From: Gymnopilus junonius
Taxonomy: Eukaryota > Basidiomycota > Agaricomycetes > Agaricales > Galerinaceae
Reading direction: 5' to 3'
DNA: 64,000 nucleotides
Assembly (NCBI GenBank): GCA_015501075.1
Contig: JADNYJ010000004.1
Span: forward strand, 186,001 to 250,000
In this document: piece after piece, positions 1-11,816 of the stretch
Layout: each line of letters opens with the position of its first letter
Position numbering within the stretch: position 1 is the stretch's first letter
Translations under genes and position numbers: made by a program
Notes under the pieces: generated by a model
What the model saw: the letters and a program-made list of their open reading frames with translations, nothing else
What the model was told of the DNA's origin: nothing
The model's database searches: none

Positions 1-536
1 ACTGTCAACCACCTCGTTCTATTGAATGGCATGCGAAAGCAACGAAGCTTCGCTGATAAACTTGAAGACTCTGAATCAGTGCAGCTTGGAGCCTGGATCC
101 ATCTACTTTCATTGATTCAAAACGGCAGAAATCACGGCAGGGATGGCGAACGGGTGATCATGGACAAGACATTGGCACGTTCTGACATTCGAATGAAAGA
201 AGATTAAGCAGGGATCTCGAAGAGAGTGTATCAGAGAGGAACATGTGCGAATGTTTGTCATGATATGTGCACACTCTGCGCAGGTTCGATCTATTGACAC
301 ATTTGTGGGGTGGTGTGCAGACGAGACTGTCATTTAGAAACTTGGATGTATTGTGCGGACAGTGTGTCTGTGCGGTCGGCCGAAAGAATATGCAGCTGGG
401 GAGTCATTGTGAAGAAATGTTTTGTCAAAATGAGCGGCCCCATCGCTCCCGGTCAGTTGAATGAATATATGAGGCTGTGCAGTGCTACTCCAATAACATC
501 GGCAATGCCAACGCATTCAAGTCAGTATCAGGCTCA

Positions 537-939
537 TATATAAAGCCCAACAATAGAATCCGCTATATAATCCCCTGTTTCTTTTGCGTTACCCAAAGTA
601 TCGCCCCCTTTTTTCCCTGCAGCTCGAGTCACCACAACGACGACTCTTTCTTCCCTGTAATACCACACCTAATTCTTTATACCAAAAGTAGATTATAATA
701 GGTAAGCCCATTGTCCAGGTTTCCGCGAATTGTTTCTCGCAACAACGAGATGACGACAAAAGGGGATAACCCAATCGAGCAATGCCTTGAGAAGGAGACA
801 AAAAGTTTTTTCGCCTCCTGTAGATGATTTGAACCACGAGGCGGTTCATGGCGGCCCTCCTCGTGTCACTTGTTTATTTCTGTCCTTATAACCAGTCCGC
901 TTTTTATGCTACCCGTTCCCTGACATTTTCGCGTCCCAG
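537..939 (+). promoter_or_regulatory. Probable promoter and 5'UTR intron of the cyclin gene
   Basis: A TATATAAAG box lies at 537-545, followed by a long pyrimidine-rich leader. A GGTAAGCC donor at 702 and a CCCAG acceptor ending at 939, just before the cyclin ATG at 951, would remove most of the leader as a 5'UTR intron. This is inferred from motifs only. The first 536 bases of the window hold no gene I can support. Confidence 0.35.
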
Positions 940-950
940 CCTTCCGATCA

Positions 951-1942
951 ATGGCCTCCCATAATCCAACTTCAGGAGCTCCGAGACGCAACTTTGCTGT
1001 GCCGCAGGTGAGTACTACCGCTCTCTCCGTCTTTATCTCTTGTTCATCGTTTCCAAGAACCCACCACCCGCGCCGTCCAAGACCGATCCATATCATGGCC
1101 ATGAAACCCTCGCAAAGCTGGCTGCCCGTTTCATCACTCATCTCTTCGCATGCCCCGATTATCCTCAGTCGTCAAGTCAGTCGCAGGCTAAGCTACCGTA
1201 CTTCATCGCCTATGCCCTGCATCGGACAAAATTGCATTCTGCCGTCACCTTTGCCGCCCTTGTTCTTCTCCAGCGATTAAAGGCTCGATTTCCATCTGCA
1301 CGAGGATCTTCTGGTCATCGCCTTTTCATATCGGCATACATGATCTCGTCAAAAGTGATGTGCGACGATACGTACTCAAATAAGTCGTGGTGCATCGTTG
1401 CTCAGGGCATGTTCACTTTGAGGGAGGTCAATCAGATGGAGAGAGAGATGTGCACATATTTAGACTGGGAGCTTACTGTGGACAATCCAATATTGTCCAA
1501 CTTCGAAAATGCCGTCAAGAACGACTTCCGAGAGGATAAGGACAGACGGTCTTATCCCAACTATCCCACCACTTTCGTGTCGAAACGGGCAGCCAAAGCC
1601 GAGGCATCAAAGTCGAATACACCGTTCGACCCAAATTCGAATACAACAAGTCCAGTGCCGGGATTTGCTGGTCAAAATTCACCTACGCCAGGAACCCCTG
1701 CAAAAGCCTCCTGGGATCCCAACACCCCCGATACCCCATCGCCAACCTTTACGAACGCCACATCACCCGCATCTTCCGGTTCCCCAGCGACCCCGGTTGG
1801 AGGGCCAGAGACCAATCCCAAAATCCGGGGTGTGGACACGTCACCCAACTTCGGGCCAGTGGAAGGGGGTGGCGGCCAGATATCAGCCCCACACCCACTA
1901 AAACCGAAGATGTTTGCGTTCGCGGTACCTTCTGGTTGGTGA
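951..1942 (+). CDS. Cyclin, Pho85-type (PCL1/2-like)
   Basis: The protein is a cyclin-box protein of 313 residues in two exons, 951-1007 and 1058-1942, joined in phase 0 across a 50-nt GTGAGT...AAG intron. Residues of about 25-150 form the cyclin N domain: helices carry LHSAVTFAALVLLQRL and the family-typical run YMISSKVMCDDTYSNKSW, followed by MEREMCTYLDWELTV, where the Lys and Glu expected for CDK contact are present. The rest is a Ser/Pro/Thr-rich tail of about 150 residues with many SP/TP sites, probably phosphorylated and disordered. By family knowledge such cyclins activate a Pho85/CDK5-like kinase in cell-cycle entry, polarity or nutrient signalling. A PCL1/2/9 assignment fits best; Clg1-like is an alternative. 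The ATG at 951 was chosen because it is followed directly by a clean donor and the cyclin frame. Confidence 0.8.
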
Positions 1943-4740
1943 TACACATGATGGTCCAACTCATCGTCACTCCTTTATTGTTTTCTTTTTTATCTTGTCT
2001 CAAGTCAACTCACATCTCTCGCTTGCATAACGTTTTCAATTGTACTCATATCTATACCCCCGCAATTTTCTTGCCTCTCATCACCTTATATTTTTTTGCA
2101 TACTCACCAAGCCTCTTCTGTACTTTGCACTGCATTGGTTGTTTCACTAGCATTATCCTTATTAACGGGCTCACGCATAGTTGCATTGATCAACGTACAT
2201 ATAGGTTTACCAACGACTGTAAAGTAATAATAAACAAGAAACGAATAAAAAGAATTGACAATCAAACACTACTGACCCGAGATGAGTTCACATCGGCATT
2301 TGGAATTCTTTGCAGACTTTGGTGAATTGACATACCCTTGTCAAGGACATCAGGGACGCCTCCGGAGCCCTTGAACGTGTTGACCACGCACCGTTATGTA
2401 CTTGTCACGATGGCATTATCAGCGCCAACGAGATGAGAACATTCTAATCAGAACAATCTCTGAACACGTTTTTCTACTTTGATCCCACCGACGACTGATG
2501 TCAGCATGTTATGCCGAAAGATACCCGCTTGCGAGGTCGAATTTGGGAGGTGAGGCCCAGTTTCTCAAAGCTTCCCCATGGTAAGTTTCCTCTCATTTTC
2601 CCCATGTATTTTTCTTTTTCCATGATCTAGAAGACAGATATTCTGAACGAACTTCTATTCCTATTCTTTTACAACGTCATTTGATAACTGAAGGGCAGCA
2701 GTCTACACGCATGGGACTATAGATGCTCAGGAAGCTGAAGTTTATTCCGCTATCTCTCACCTTCGGCTGTCGGCCCTGTGTACACAGTATTTCAAGATAA
2801 TTAGGAAATGGCTCGGGACCCACGACAAGCTCAGAAGCCATCATCTGACTAGTAATCATCACGATGGCCATTTACAACGCCTACGCGACGCACCCACTTA
2901 TTTCATAGCTTCCTTGACAATTGCAACCATGTCGAATTTGACTTCAGCGTCAACGTTATTGTAATAGGAGTGACCTGACGGTTTGCTTGTGGATACTTTG
3001 ACTTGCATCGTTTGGCTTTACTAATTGATCTCGAGGTGGCGTTTCTCAGGCGCAGGACCCACTGTAACCAGCTGCAACATCCCAGGCGTAATTTCGTTCT
3101 TCCATCATTCACCATTCAGCTTGCCAAAGAGTACGTGTAATTGCTCATGGCTGAAGCCTTCTGGACACTAGTACAACTGGACGTCTTCCATAAGTACACG
3201 TTCCGATAATCTTTTTCTTGTACGCGTTCGGACTTGTTGACCGAATTTCAAAGGACCGAGGTATAGCGAGGCACTGTGGAGTCTGTAAAAACCTCATTGG
3301 CGAAGATCTAGTTGAAGAGTTAATTGAGAAGTCGTCCGATTTCTATTTTGGACTGCAGCGAGAGAATAAAGTGGGTCATGTGTCGAACTTGAGGGCTTGA
3401 AAGTTCGAAATTTGGAGTTCTCAGGGAAATTGGCTTGTGTACTGCGCCTGAGCATGTGGTCGACTTTCGAGTGGCAGTCATGTTGACAATCTTTAGGTGG
3501 AAGAAAGACGAAGTAGACAGCTGTCTCCGTATGCACACAAATCCACATGAATTATCCTAATTTTGCTGGTTTTTGACTCAGGCGGGGATTTGCTCGTTAG
3601 ATATAGGTACTGTGGTGTTTGTGGGGTAATTGAATGCTGATTTGAGTTATCTTATCAATACCGAACACCCCTTCATTGTCCTATGGCAACAACCCCGAGG
3701 CATGATACTTGTACTTTGCCGACGATGACGAAAGGTCAATTAAAGTTTGAATAGAAACTTGTAGATCGTTGACTCAGATCACAATCGAATAGATCGATCA
3801 CCGATTGGGCGCCTAAATAAACGGACAACAGATGAACAAGTTAAAATTGGCTCGGCGCTGACGGATGTACGAGCCACTTGGTTGGTCAATAACAATGAAC
3901 CCGTGCACAGTAGCATTGTTCAGCTAAATATAAAAAGTTCAACGAACTTGACTCCTACAGTGGAGACTTGATGATTCAATATGAGCATCACTGCAGAATG
4001 GATAGCGATTACTATAATTTTTGAACGGATTGCTTCCAAGCCCTGGGGCTGACTCGGACGGGGAAGTATAGGAGGCTGTTATTTCCGCCCCTCGTGCTGG
4101 CTCGGGGATTGATTAATTGATTTCTCACACTTAGGAGTATCATAGCTTTTCGAGTCAACTCTGTGTATATACTCGTGGGAACCTGCGCCACACATCCACA
4201 AAAAAGGGATTTGAGAGAAAATATCAACATGGGGTTTGAGGAGATCCGGTGAGCTTGCAGTGAATTGAATAGTCGACCAACTGCTCTACAAAGGAGGAGA
4301 GTTGACATTGTCCTTCTGAAAGATCGCTCTTATTTCGGAAATTCCGTCAAGTTTTCGCCAGGGTACTGGTAGTGGCATCCTCTTATTATAGGCTGTGATT
4401 ATTTTTCGATGGAAGGGAAAGGAGGCAATGTCAAGATCATATGTGAGATACAAACTTGGCGGCAAACTACTTTCATGCTTTGTTATTCAAGTCTCAAGGG
4501 CGATGTTATTACTATTAGGAATCGGATAGATCTGAAAAGTATGTAGCAAATGTGAGTCAGTTTTCGTCCAAAGGTGACATGGCATATTCAAACGAGGAAA
4601 ATTAGTTATAATTATGAGCTTCTGTTTCCATGCATTTATGCGCACAGCTACTTGTATTGAGAAGAATTGTTGTCAGCACAAAAAGTCTCCGGATATTTGT
4701 CCCATATTCAAATCAAAAGAGTTGCAGGGAACCACACAAT
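1943..4740. other. Intergenic, no supportable gene
   Basis: These 2.8 kb hold only short open frames without splice-linked coding pattern or family signatures. The first part is the T-rich 3' region of the cyclin gene. I see no repeat, RNA gene or transposon remnant that I can defend. Confidence 0.4.
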
Positions 4741-4826
4741 GCATTAAGAGAGAATCGAACTCCCGGCGGGTCGAGACAAATCTCTATGAATGGCAACGAC
4801 CCAGGTTACCACTACCCCATTAATGC
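4741..4826 (-). tRNA. tRNA-Gly(GCC) with a 16-nt intron
   Basis: The reverse strand folds as a complete tRNA. Acceptor halves GCATTAA and TTAATGC pair perfectly. The D region TGGGGTAGTGGTAACC is typical of glycine tRNAs. The anticodon stem GGTCG/CGACC encloses a loop beginning TTGCCA, which puts GCC at the anticodon. The T arm is GGGAG-TTCGATT-CTCTC. Between position 37 and the 3' half of the loop there are about 16 extra bases, a canonical nuclear tRNA intron placed one base 3' of the anticodon. Without the intron the molecule is 70 nt, normal for tRNA-Gly. Downstream on this strand is CTTTTGA, a plausible Pol III stop. It decodes GGC/GGU. Confidence 0.9.
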
Positions 4827-4988
4827 TTGCGAGCAGAACCGGCGATTGCCAGTTCAGGAAGGCCAGTCGGGCTGAGTCAGCCAAGTAGCATGTGCATGTT
4901 TGTCTAAGGCTTGTGGGACGGAGCTTGAATTAGTAACGAACGTCGTCGTCGTCGAATACAGTACATCTCTCTTTTAGACGCCCACACC

Positions 4989-7173
4989 ATGGCTTTCGGT
5001 CTCACCATTGGCACAGAGCGTGCCACCGCTTTTCAGGTACTGCTGGTTCCTTTTTTCTCAAGCTTCCATTGCTGATGCGTTCTTAATAGCAAGCTATCCA
5101 AGATGAACTGACAAAACGAGGGTACAACCCCGACACTGGTACGCTTTTTCATCATCGTCTAAACGCATTCTTACATTCCTATAGATATGGTTATGGCCGA
5201 GTACATTACTATTATGGTTATTAACAACAAGACATCGGGTATGCTCAGCTTCAATTGCTCTGTTGCGGTTTTATTAACACTTACCTGCAGCTCAGATTAC
5301 CAGCGAACTCGAAGACTGTACGTCATTCCAAATTGCCGCAAGTTATTTCATGCTGACTTCTATCTTACCCATTCAGTAATTGGCTCTGACTTCAGTGCGT
5401 CTCCTCGTCTATTTCGTATCGTTTCGTTACTAACGTCATTGCAGATCCTAGTTTCACTGAATGGCTGTTTGAGGAGGCAGCGAAGGGCGACTCTGGGCTT
5501 GATACTTCCCCTCAATCTCCTCCAACTAAACCTGAAACAACCTCTGGCATTGCTCCACCACAAGAAACCCCTCAAGCCACAAGTGAACCGTCACGAGCAC
5601 CAAATGTGGCACGCAGCGGCGGTGTATACCAACAGGCTATTTCCCAGGCTCTTCCATCCAGTTCGAGCACGGCGCAAAAAAGATCGTCATCAGCACGATC
5701 GCCGTCTCCTACTCATCCCAATAAATCGAGACGGACTGACCTTCCAACAGGCCCTCGTGCTATGCATCGTGATGGCACCACAACGCACAGCAACACGCAT
5801 CATAACCCTAGGAGTTTGTTGGATCGCGTCGGGGGGCCTGCAGGTCGTGGACCCAAGAATTTCCAGAGAGATGACATTCAAGCAAGGATTGATAACATTG
5901 TGAGCAATTCACCGGAACCCAACATGATGATGCCGCCAGGTTTCCCTGGTATGGGAATGGATATAAACGCGATGGCTGCCAATATGGCCAATCCCCTCAT
6001 GTTGCAGGAAATGATGATGAACCAAATGGCCCTTATGGCGCAGATGGCTTCTTCAATGGGTATCATAAACCCTGCCACGGGACAATTCAATGCCCCAGGG
6101 TTCCCTATGCAGGGTATCATGCCAGCAGACTTGGCTATGCTGCAGAATAACATGAATAATGCCTTCCCACAGCAAGCTGCTGTCAACGGCCAAATGAATG
6201 GGGCAGGACGAGGTCGGGGTATAGGTAGGGGCAGAGGAACGGGCAGGAGAGGAGGTTCCCTTGTGGGAGGTCCTGATCGTTCGACGATCGCAATTAAGCC
6301 TGCAGATGCTCCTGCAAATGAGACAACTACTCCCCAACCATCTACACCAATTGTGGCCCCGACACCAATCACCCCTGCACCCTCTTCCGCCCCATCGGCC
6401 CCTGCTCGGGTTGCAGCCCCTGCTGCACAAGCTCAGCCTATGTATGCTGTGCCGGAGCGACCGCAATCGCCCACGCTTTGCAAATTCGGTCTCAAGTGCA
6501 CGAACGCCCATTGCAGGTACTCTCATCCCTCGCCAGTTGCTACTCCTGAGAGTGGAGTCGTCCTCAGCAACGAAGCTTGTGAGAAGGGTAAAGATTGCAA
6601 GGATAAAGATTGCATAAAGGCCCATGTTAGTCCTGCAGCTCTGAAGCCTCAAGGTATTTCCATACCTGTAACTTTTTCCATGTCCTCCTTGCTGATATAT
6701 CTTAATATTTAGCACAACAAGCCGTCCCTCAAGTGTCAGTCCCACCTCCCCAAATCCATCATACACCTGTTCCCTGTCGCTTCGGGGCTGCATGCACGCG
6801 CCCAGGATGCACTTTCAGCCACCCTACCCGTCAAACCCAATACGCAACGCCGTGTAAGTTCGGAGCTGCCTGTACGCGAGTTCAATGTGCCTTCCAACAC
6901 CCCGAAGGGCGCGTGCTCCCTTCTACTTTCCATCGTGGGCTATCGACGTCTGGCCCAATGGTTAGTGTTCCAACACCAGAGGCTGGATCCATGGGTGGCA
7001 GTCAAAACAGGAGCATGACGTTCAACAAACCAGGCTTGTCGGCGAAGGAAAAGCTCGAGAAACAGATGAAGGAAATTCAGGAGAAGAAGAATGAAGCTGA
7101 GCAAGCTGTCAAGGATGCAGAGGCAGCTGCTGCCAAGAAGGCAGATTCAAGCCCTGTCTCGATTGCTGCGTAA
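4989..7173 (+). CDS. NAB2: Nab2-like nuclear poly(A)-RNA-binding protein
   Basis: Seven exons (4989-5036, 5090-5138, 5185-5238, 5291-5317, 5377-5394, 5445-6653, 6713-7173) encode 621 residues. The N-terminal 75 residues match the Nab2 PWI-like fold, ending LIGSDF-NPSFTEWLF, and are built from five tiny exons. The middle is Ser/Pro rich, then Met/Asn/Gln rich, then an RGG-type patch (GRGRGIGRGRGTGRRGG). The C-terminal third carries four CX5CX4CX3H zinc fingers: CKFGLKCTNAHCRYSH, CEKGKDCKDKDCIKAH, CRFGAACTRPGCTFSH and CKFGAACTRVQCAFQH. The protein ends in a Lys/Glu/Ala helix. This spacing is characteristic of Nab2/ZC3H14, which bind poly(A) tails in the nucleus, control tail length and help mRNA export. 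No upstream ATG competes with 4989. Confidence 0.9.
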
Positions 7174-7814
7174 ACACCGCTAAACTCAATACCGCGAGGA
7201 CGAAGCTTCGCAAAATAAGTGTTTGCGCCTCTTTGTCTGAGCCTTGGATTATTGGCCGTCTCCAAAGTTGAGACCCGCAAACTTGGGCCTTTCCCATCGA
7301 CTTATTTCTTTGTACACCCTTTTTTCCCTCTGAACTCGTATTATACGTATTGTTGTCTGATTCTCTATTTACATCCGCTACATCTTTTTCTTTTTCTTCT
7401 CTCCGTATTTAGCAATATTCTTTTCCTGCTGTAGCTTATCAAACTTACATAGCGAGGTCGTCATGCCCACTAAAATGGATGACCGGCCGAGGAGGAGCAA
7501 TAAAACTACCTACTTTGCTTGGTGCTCATGCCAGAAAATTGGGCATGAGCATCACGTATCTTCCTCCTCTACTTCTGGGTGTGACCTCGTTGAAAGGAAA
7601 TGTAAGGGTGCAAAGGATGTACAAAAGAGCATTTATTTAGATTACAAGCGAGAAATATTGATACAGTACCTAGCCTGCTAAATTAAGGGGTATGGGGGCT
7701 CTAGGCCAATATATACAAAGTTGTGGAAAGCAGGTAATGATACATACCCGAAAAAAAAAAAGAAACAAATGAGTGTGAGTAGTAAGATGATCCACAGGAC
7801 ATCACATATGGATA
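7174..7814. other. Convergent 3' intergenic region
   Basis: This is the 640-bp spacer between the ends of the Nab2-like gene (+) and the AAA-like gene (-). It contains T-rich and A-rich tracts expected of two 3'UTRs, including an A run near 7750. No gene is seen. Confidence 0.5.
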
Positions 7815-10522
7815 TCAATTGCTATCGAGTGTCCGCACGATTTCCTCTCCACGTTTATCAACGTAGAGTCTGACCATATCACCGTTATTCATATCTTTGA
7901 ACTGAAATGAGAAGCAATTTGTAAACACTCAGAGTACAAAGAAATAAGGTTAGAAGAACATACCGTCAGTTCACGCGTCCTATGCAAGCTCTCGATTTCG
8001 TCGATCCTGTCCCTTACATTATCGAGGAGATCGTCAAACCCATCTTCTCCGCACACTTCTTGCGCAGCATGCAGAATGAGGTTGGAGTCTGGTCGTACGT
8101 TATGCTGGATCTGCAAGTAGAAATGTGGATAAGAAGGATGACATTGTTATGTGGATAGTGCTCACGTCGATAGAGATGATATTTAAGCGGTCAAGTTCTG
8201 AAAAGCCGATCTGAACATCATATTCAAAGCAAACTAAAAGAGAGCCGACCTTCCATAAAGTCTGCACGCGTCATAATCTGCCGGCATTTCCACTGTATGG
8301 CAGGAAGGTGAGGCACCATTCTGAAATGATAATGTGACGTTGCACACACATATGGTATTGTGGGCAAGGGTAAGTCATCAACTGAGCCACCTGTTTTCTC
8401 CCGAGCTGCCTCCTGCTCTTCTCTTTGCTTCACGAACTCGCGGAGAAGGAGCCAAGAACATGAACTCCATTTTTGCTGGTTTTCATGGTCAACATTTTTG
8501 GGATTTGTGGTAGATCTATTGTTTGCCGAGACCTACCTCGTCCATGACATCGTCGTCACAATCAGGAATGAGGCCTGTAAGTCTAATTTTGAGCATGGAA
8601 ACAAGATACAAAAGAGATTTGCGAACCTATTTGGCTAAGAAGCCAAGCTTTCTCAACTTCCAGTAAATGTTTTGCCATGCCTACCATATCCTTGGCCTTT
8701 GACACCTAGAAGCAACATCATTAATGGGCTCCGGAGAGCTGAACGCCAACCTACTTTGTTCAAGTAAGCTAAACGGCCACCAACATACGACACAGCCGAG
8801 CTCAAGTCTTCAGGGTCTGCAGTCGAGCGACCTGCATTGTACCGCATGCGAGAGGCAGCTTGGAGAGCTTCTTGATTGTTGAGGTCATATACCGATATAA
8901 CCTGTAGCGTACTGTGATTGAGCGACTAATATGGGTGGAGGTCGCACAGAGTAACATACGTGCATTCGACTGCTATTTTTCCCTAAAAGCGCCGTTAGCA
9001 TTCTGTACTGGCATCCAAAGGCAAAAGGATTGACTTACTCATTACATGAAAGGGCCAGAAATCGTCCCTATACTCGACAGCGTTGTCAATTACACTTGCA
9101 CCATTGAAGAATTAAACTGACGATGTGAACACCATGGTCAATATGCCTTTGAAGTTATCAGTAATTTTGCCATGTGAGAATGAAATGCAGGGCCTACCGC
9201 TGGCAGCCCATGCTTCTGCTTTCTGTTGGAGTTGAAGAAGCATATTTCTACCTTCGTCGTCATTTTCAAAGAAGTGGACGTTGTTGATGACGAGCACGAA
9301 AGGCTTTCCTCGTTTAGGTGCACATCGAAGGGCGACCTTCTCAAGTTTATTCATGGCTATAGGAGTATTTTATTGATATTTCAGGGGCGGAGAACAGAGA
9401 GTATAACGTGCCTCGCTCAATATCCAGCGCTGCTCCACCTGTTGTGCGAAGGTGGTCAGAAATCGGAGGTTTGAAACAGATTATGCAGAAGAAGCACCCT
9501 CTCTGGGGTCTCGCCTCTGGAACAAGCCCGTCTGTGTATCTTCATTATATTCAAAGTTAAGAGCCTTTCCAAGTCGAAGTCTGAAAACCTCCAAATCTGG
9601 ATGGGCATCACACATCGACACACCCTCGGCGTTGCAAGAAGCCATAGAATCGAATATCATCGTTCCTTTACCAGATCCCTTTAAGTGATAATACACATTA
9701 GCCCAAGAATCCAATGCAAAGAAATAACGCATACCTTGGGACCAATAAGCATGAAGTAGTGGCCGGCCTCGTCACCGTGGATGATATGGTCGATGATTTC
9801 TTGCTCCTTGCGACGTAGATCTTCCGTCCATGGATCATCTGCAGGCAATAAAATTGGGTCAGCCAGCGCATCGTCCACGGGTGCCTTTTTGACAGTATGG
9901 GCCTTTGCTAGCTCCAGGGCGGGGTCATAGCCGGGTGCAAAAGCATTCTCAATCTAGATATTTGAGCAAGTGTATAAATAAACGGAAAGGCAGTTGACGT
10001 CTGAAAGTTCGACGCACCTTGTCCAAAACATTCTTCTTGTACCATTTAACGTATGCTATTCCGCCTAGGAAGACTGCGCGAACGTCAGATGACGAGACTT
10101 GTACCGCAGTGAATATTCTTACCTGCTCCGAGACCGATCGCAGTGGTCAACATAGCGTCGAGAATGGGAGACTTGGTGAACGTGAAGCCTCCGCCACCGC
10201 CTCCTCCAGGACTGCTTCCGGGAGGGTTAAAAGGCATGTTGATAGATGAAGTCCTTTCCTGAACTTCATGCTGCGTCTGGGGTGGTGGCGAGGGAGAGGG
10301 AGGAGGTTGAGGAGCAGGAAAAGGTTGTTCAGTCGTAGGCGGACTAGGCGGTGGAACTAGTGGTTCGTCTGGAGGATTGGGTTTTGGTGGAGTGGTGTGG
10401 TATCTGACGCGAAAGGCGGCCGTATGCGTATGGCATAGTGATCGGGATCGGGGCGGAAGAGAAGGTCGCTTGAGAGGGAACGAGCGTGGACGGCCCGGCT
10501 GACAGGAGAAGACTCTCAGCAT
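7815..10522 (-). CDS. Mitochondrial AAA-like P-loop ATPase with C-terminal winged-helix-type region
   Basis: Seventeen exons encode 605 residues. Exons in order of translation: 10123-10522, 10018-10073, 9735-9953, 9498-9678, 9412-9438, 9198-9356, 9122-9146, 9039-9067, 8960-8982, 8755-8901, 8627-8705, 8537-8574, 8350-8475, 8250-8292, 8166-8197, 7964-8110, 7815-7901. The N-terminus is Arg-rich and acid-free (likely mitochondrial presequence), then Pro/Gly-rich, then one membrane helix near residues 118-145. The Walker A GPKGSGKG is split by an intron after GPK. The candidate Walker B strand is FVLVINNVHFF, with Asn-Asn where Asp-Glu is usual; sensor-like TMVFTS follows. I recall fungal AAA proteins with a C-terminal winged-helix domain that match this layout, but the exact function is unknown to me. 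One intron (donor at 9411) is GC-AG. Confidence 0.72.
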
Positions 10523-11816
10523 TTGCTGGTCGTCGCGAACGACAACAACAGGCTATAGCGAGTTGGAGACAACAAATGTTTTTGACAGCGTACTCAAGGC
10601 TCCACCTGCCAAGACGCTTTCAACAATTCAACACACGTGCACAGCCCGTATTTATGAAGGAAGACAAAGCCTCTGGTCTTTCAAAGGTTCAACTCACTTC
10701 CATGTCCTCTTTAAGGAACAACGAATGTGCCTCTTCTTCCGTAGTATGTACTTGTCGACGAAATGCCACCTTCTACAGCCGTATCTGGAATTAATGGAAG
10801 TTTGAGTCTACCCTCGCTCGACGCTAGCGACGAAGGCTAGAGCCTAGAAATTGTCATTTCTCCAGAAAAACAGATAGTCTGGTTGTCGAGCGCTGATGGA
10901 CCCTCTTCTGGCTTTGCTTAGGCCCATGGTGTCGATAGCCATCGAATCTCTCCGGAAGGGCCTTTTCTTCCATTCCTTTCAGTGATCTACTTGTCTTGTG
11001 ATTTTTTGGTCTCGCTATAGATTGGAGAGGTCGGTTTTCTTTTCCTCTAAATCTAACAAGGGTGCGGGCACCGACCAGAAGACTGTCATTGCTGAAGCAT
11101 CAATGCTCAAGGATCCAATTCGTAATGAGGAAAGTACGGAATCAGAGCGAATTGGGCGGGAGGACACACTCATGGCAGAGGATTTCTCAAATGATCTCCC
11201 CTCTTGGGAGAGTGATACATGATTTCAAGAGTGAGAAGGAGAGTCTTAGGTTCCCCTTGGTTGCCCATATAATATACATTTGGGGATCAATATCATTCAT
11301 TCCGACTGGTATCCTAGAATGATGATGATGAGACCGACTTAAAAATATAGGATCTCATGTTCCGCATTCCGCTCAATGCTTGTCGAAAAGCTGACACTCA
11401 GAGTTGAAACCCAAGTAGAGATTTATCAAATGATACAGTGCTGTAGACTCATCATCCCTGTGTAGTGATTACGCAAGCGGGGGTTCCTGGGGTCCTGTGT
11501 GGGAGTTTTTTGTGTGGATTGCTGGACTGCTGTTGTGCTTGTCCATCGTCCTTGCTAACAGGACAGACATTTTTGCCGGATCGCTCTTCCCAGCGTCCGC
11601 TGCATCCATTCTTCGAGTCTTCACTCTTCCAGCTGCATATTCGCCTGCTGGCAGGTCTTTTTGACGACCGACCCACGCGCGACTCATTTCAACCACACGA
11701 CAAAAGCAAGCTAAAACTTGAGCGACTTTTTTGCACAATTCGTATGTTTTTCGCCTTTCGAGTCCCGCCGTCCTCTGACAGCCCCTTTTTCTCTTTTCGC
11801 CCCTGTCTCACACAGA
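10523..11816. promoter_or_regulatory. Shared bidirectional upstream region
   Basis: These 1.3 kb separate the divergent AAA-like gene (-) and eIF4G (+). No coding exon is supported. Directly before the eIF4G ATG there is a possible 5'UTR intron, from a GTATGTTTT donor near 11740 to the CACACAG acceptor ending at 11815. Confidence 0.4.
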
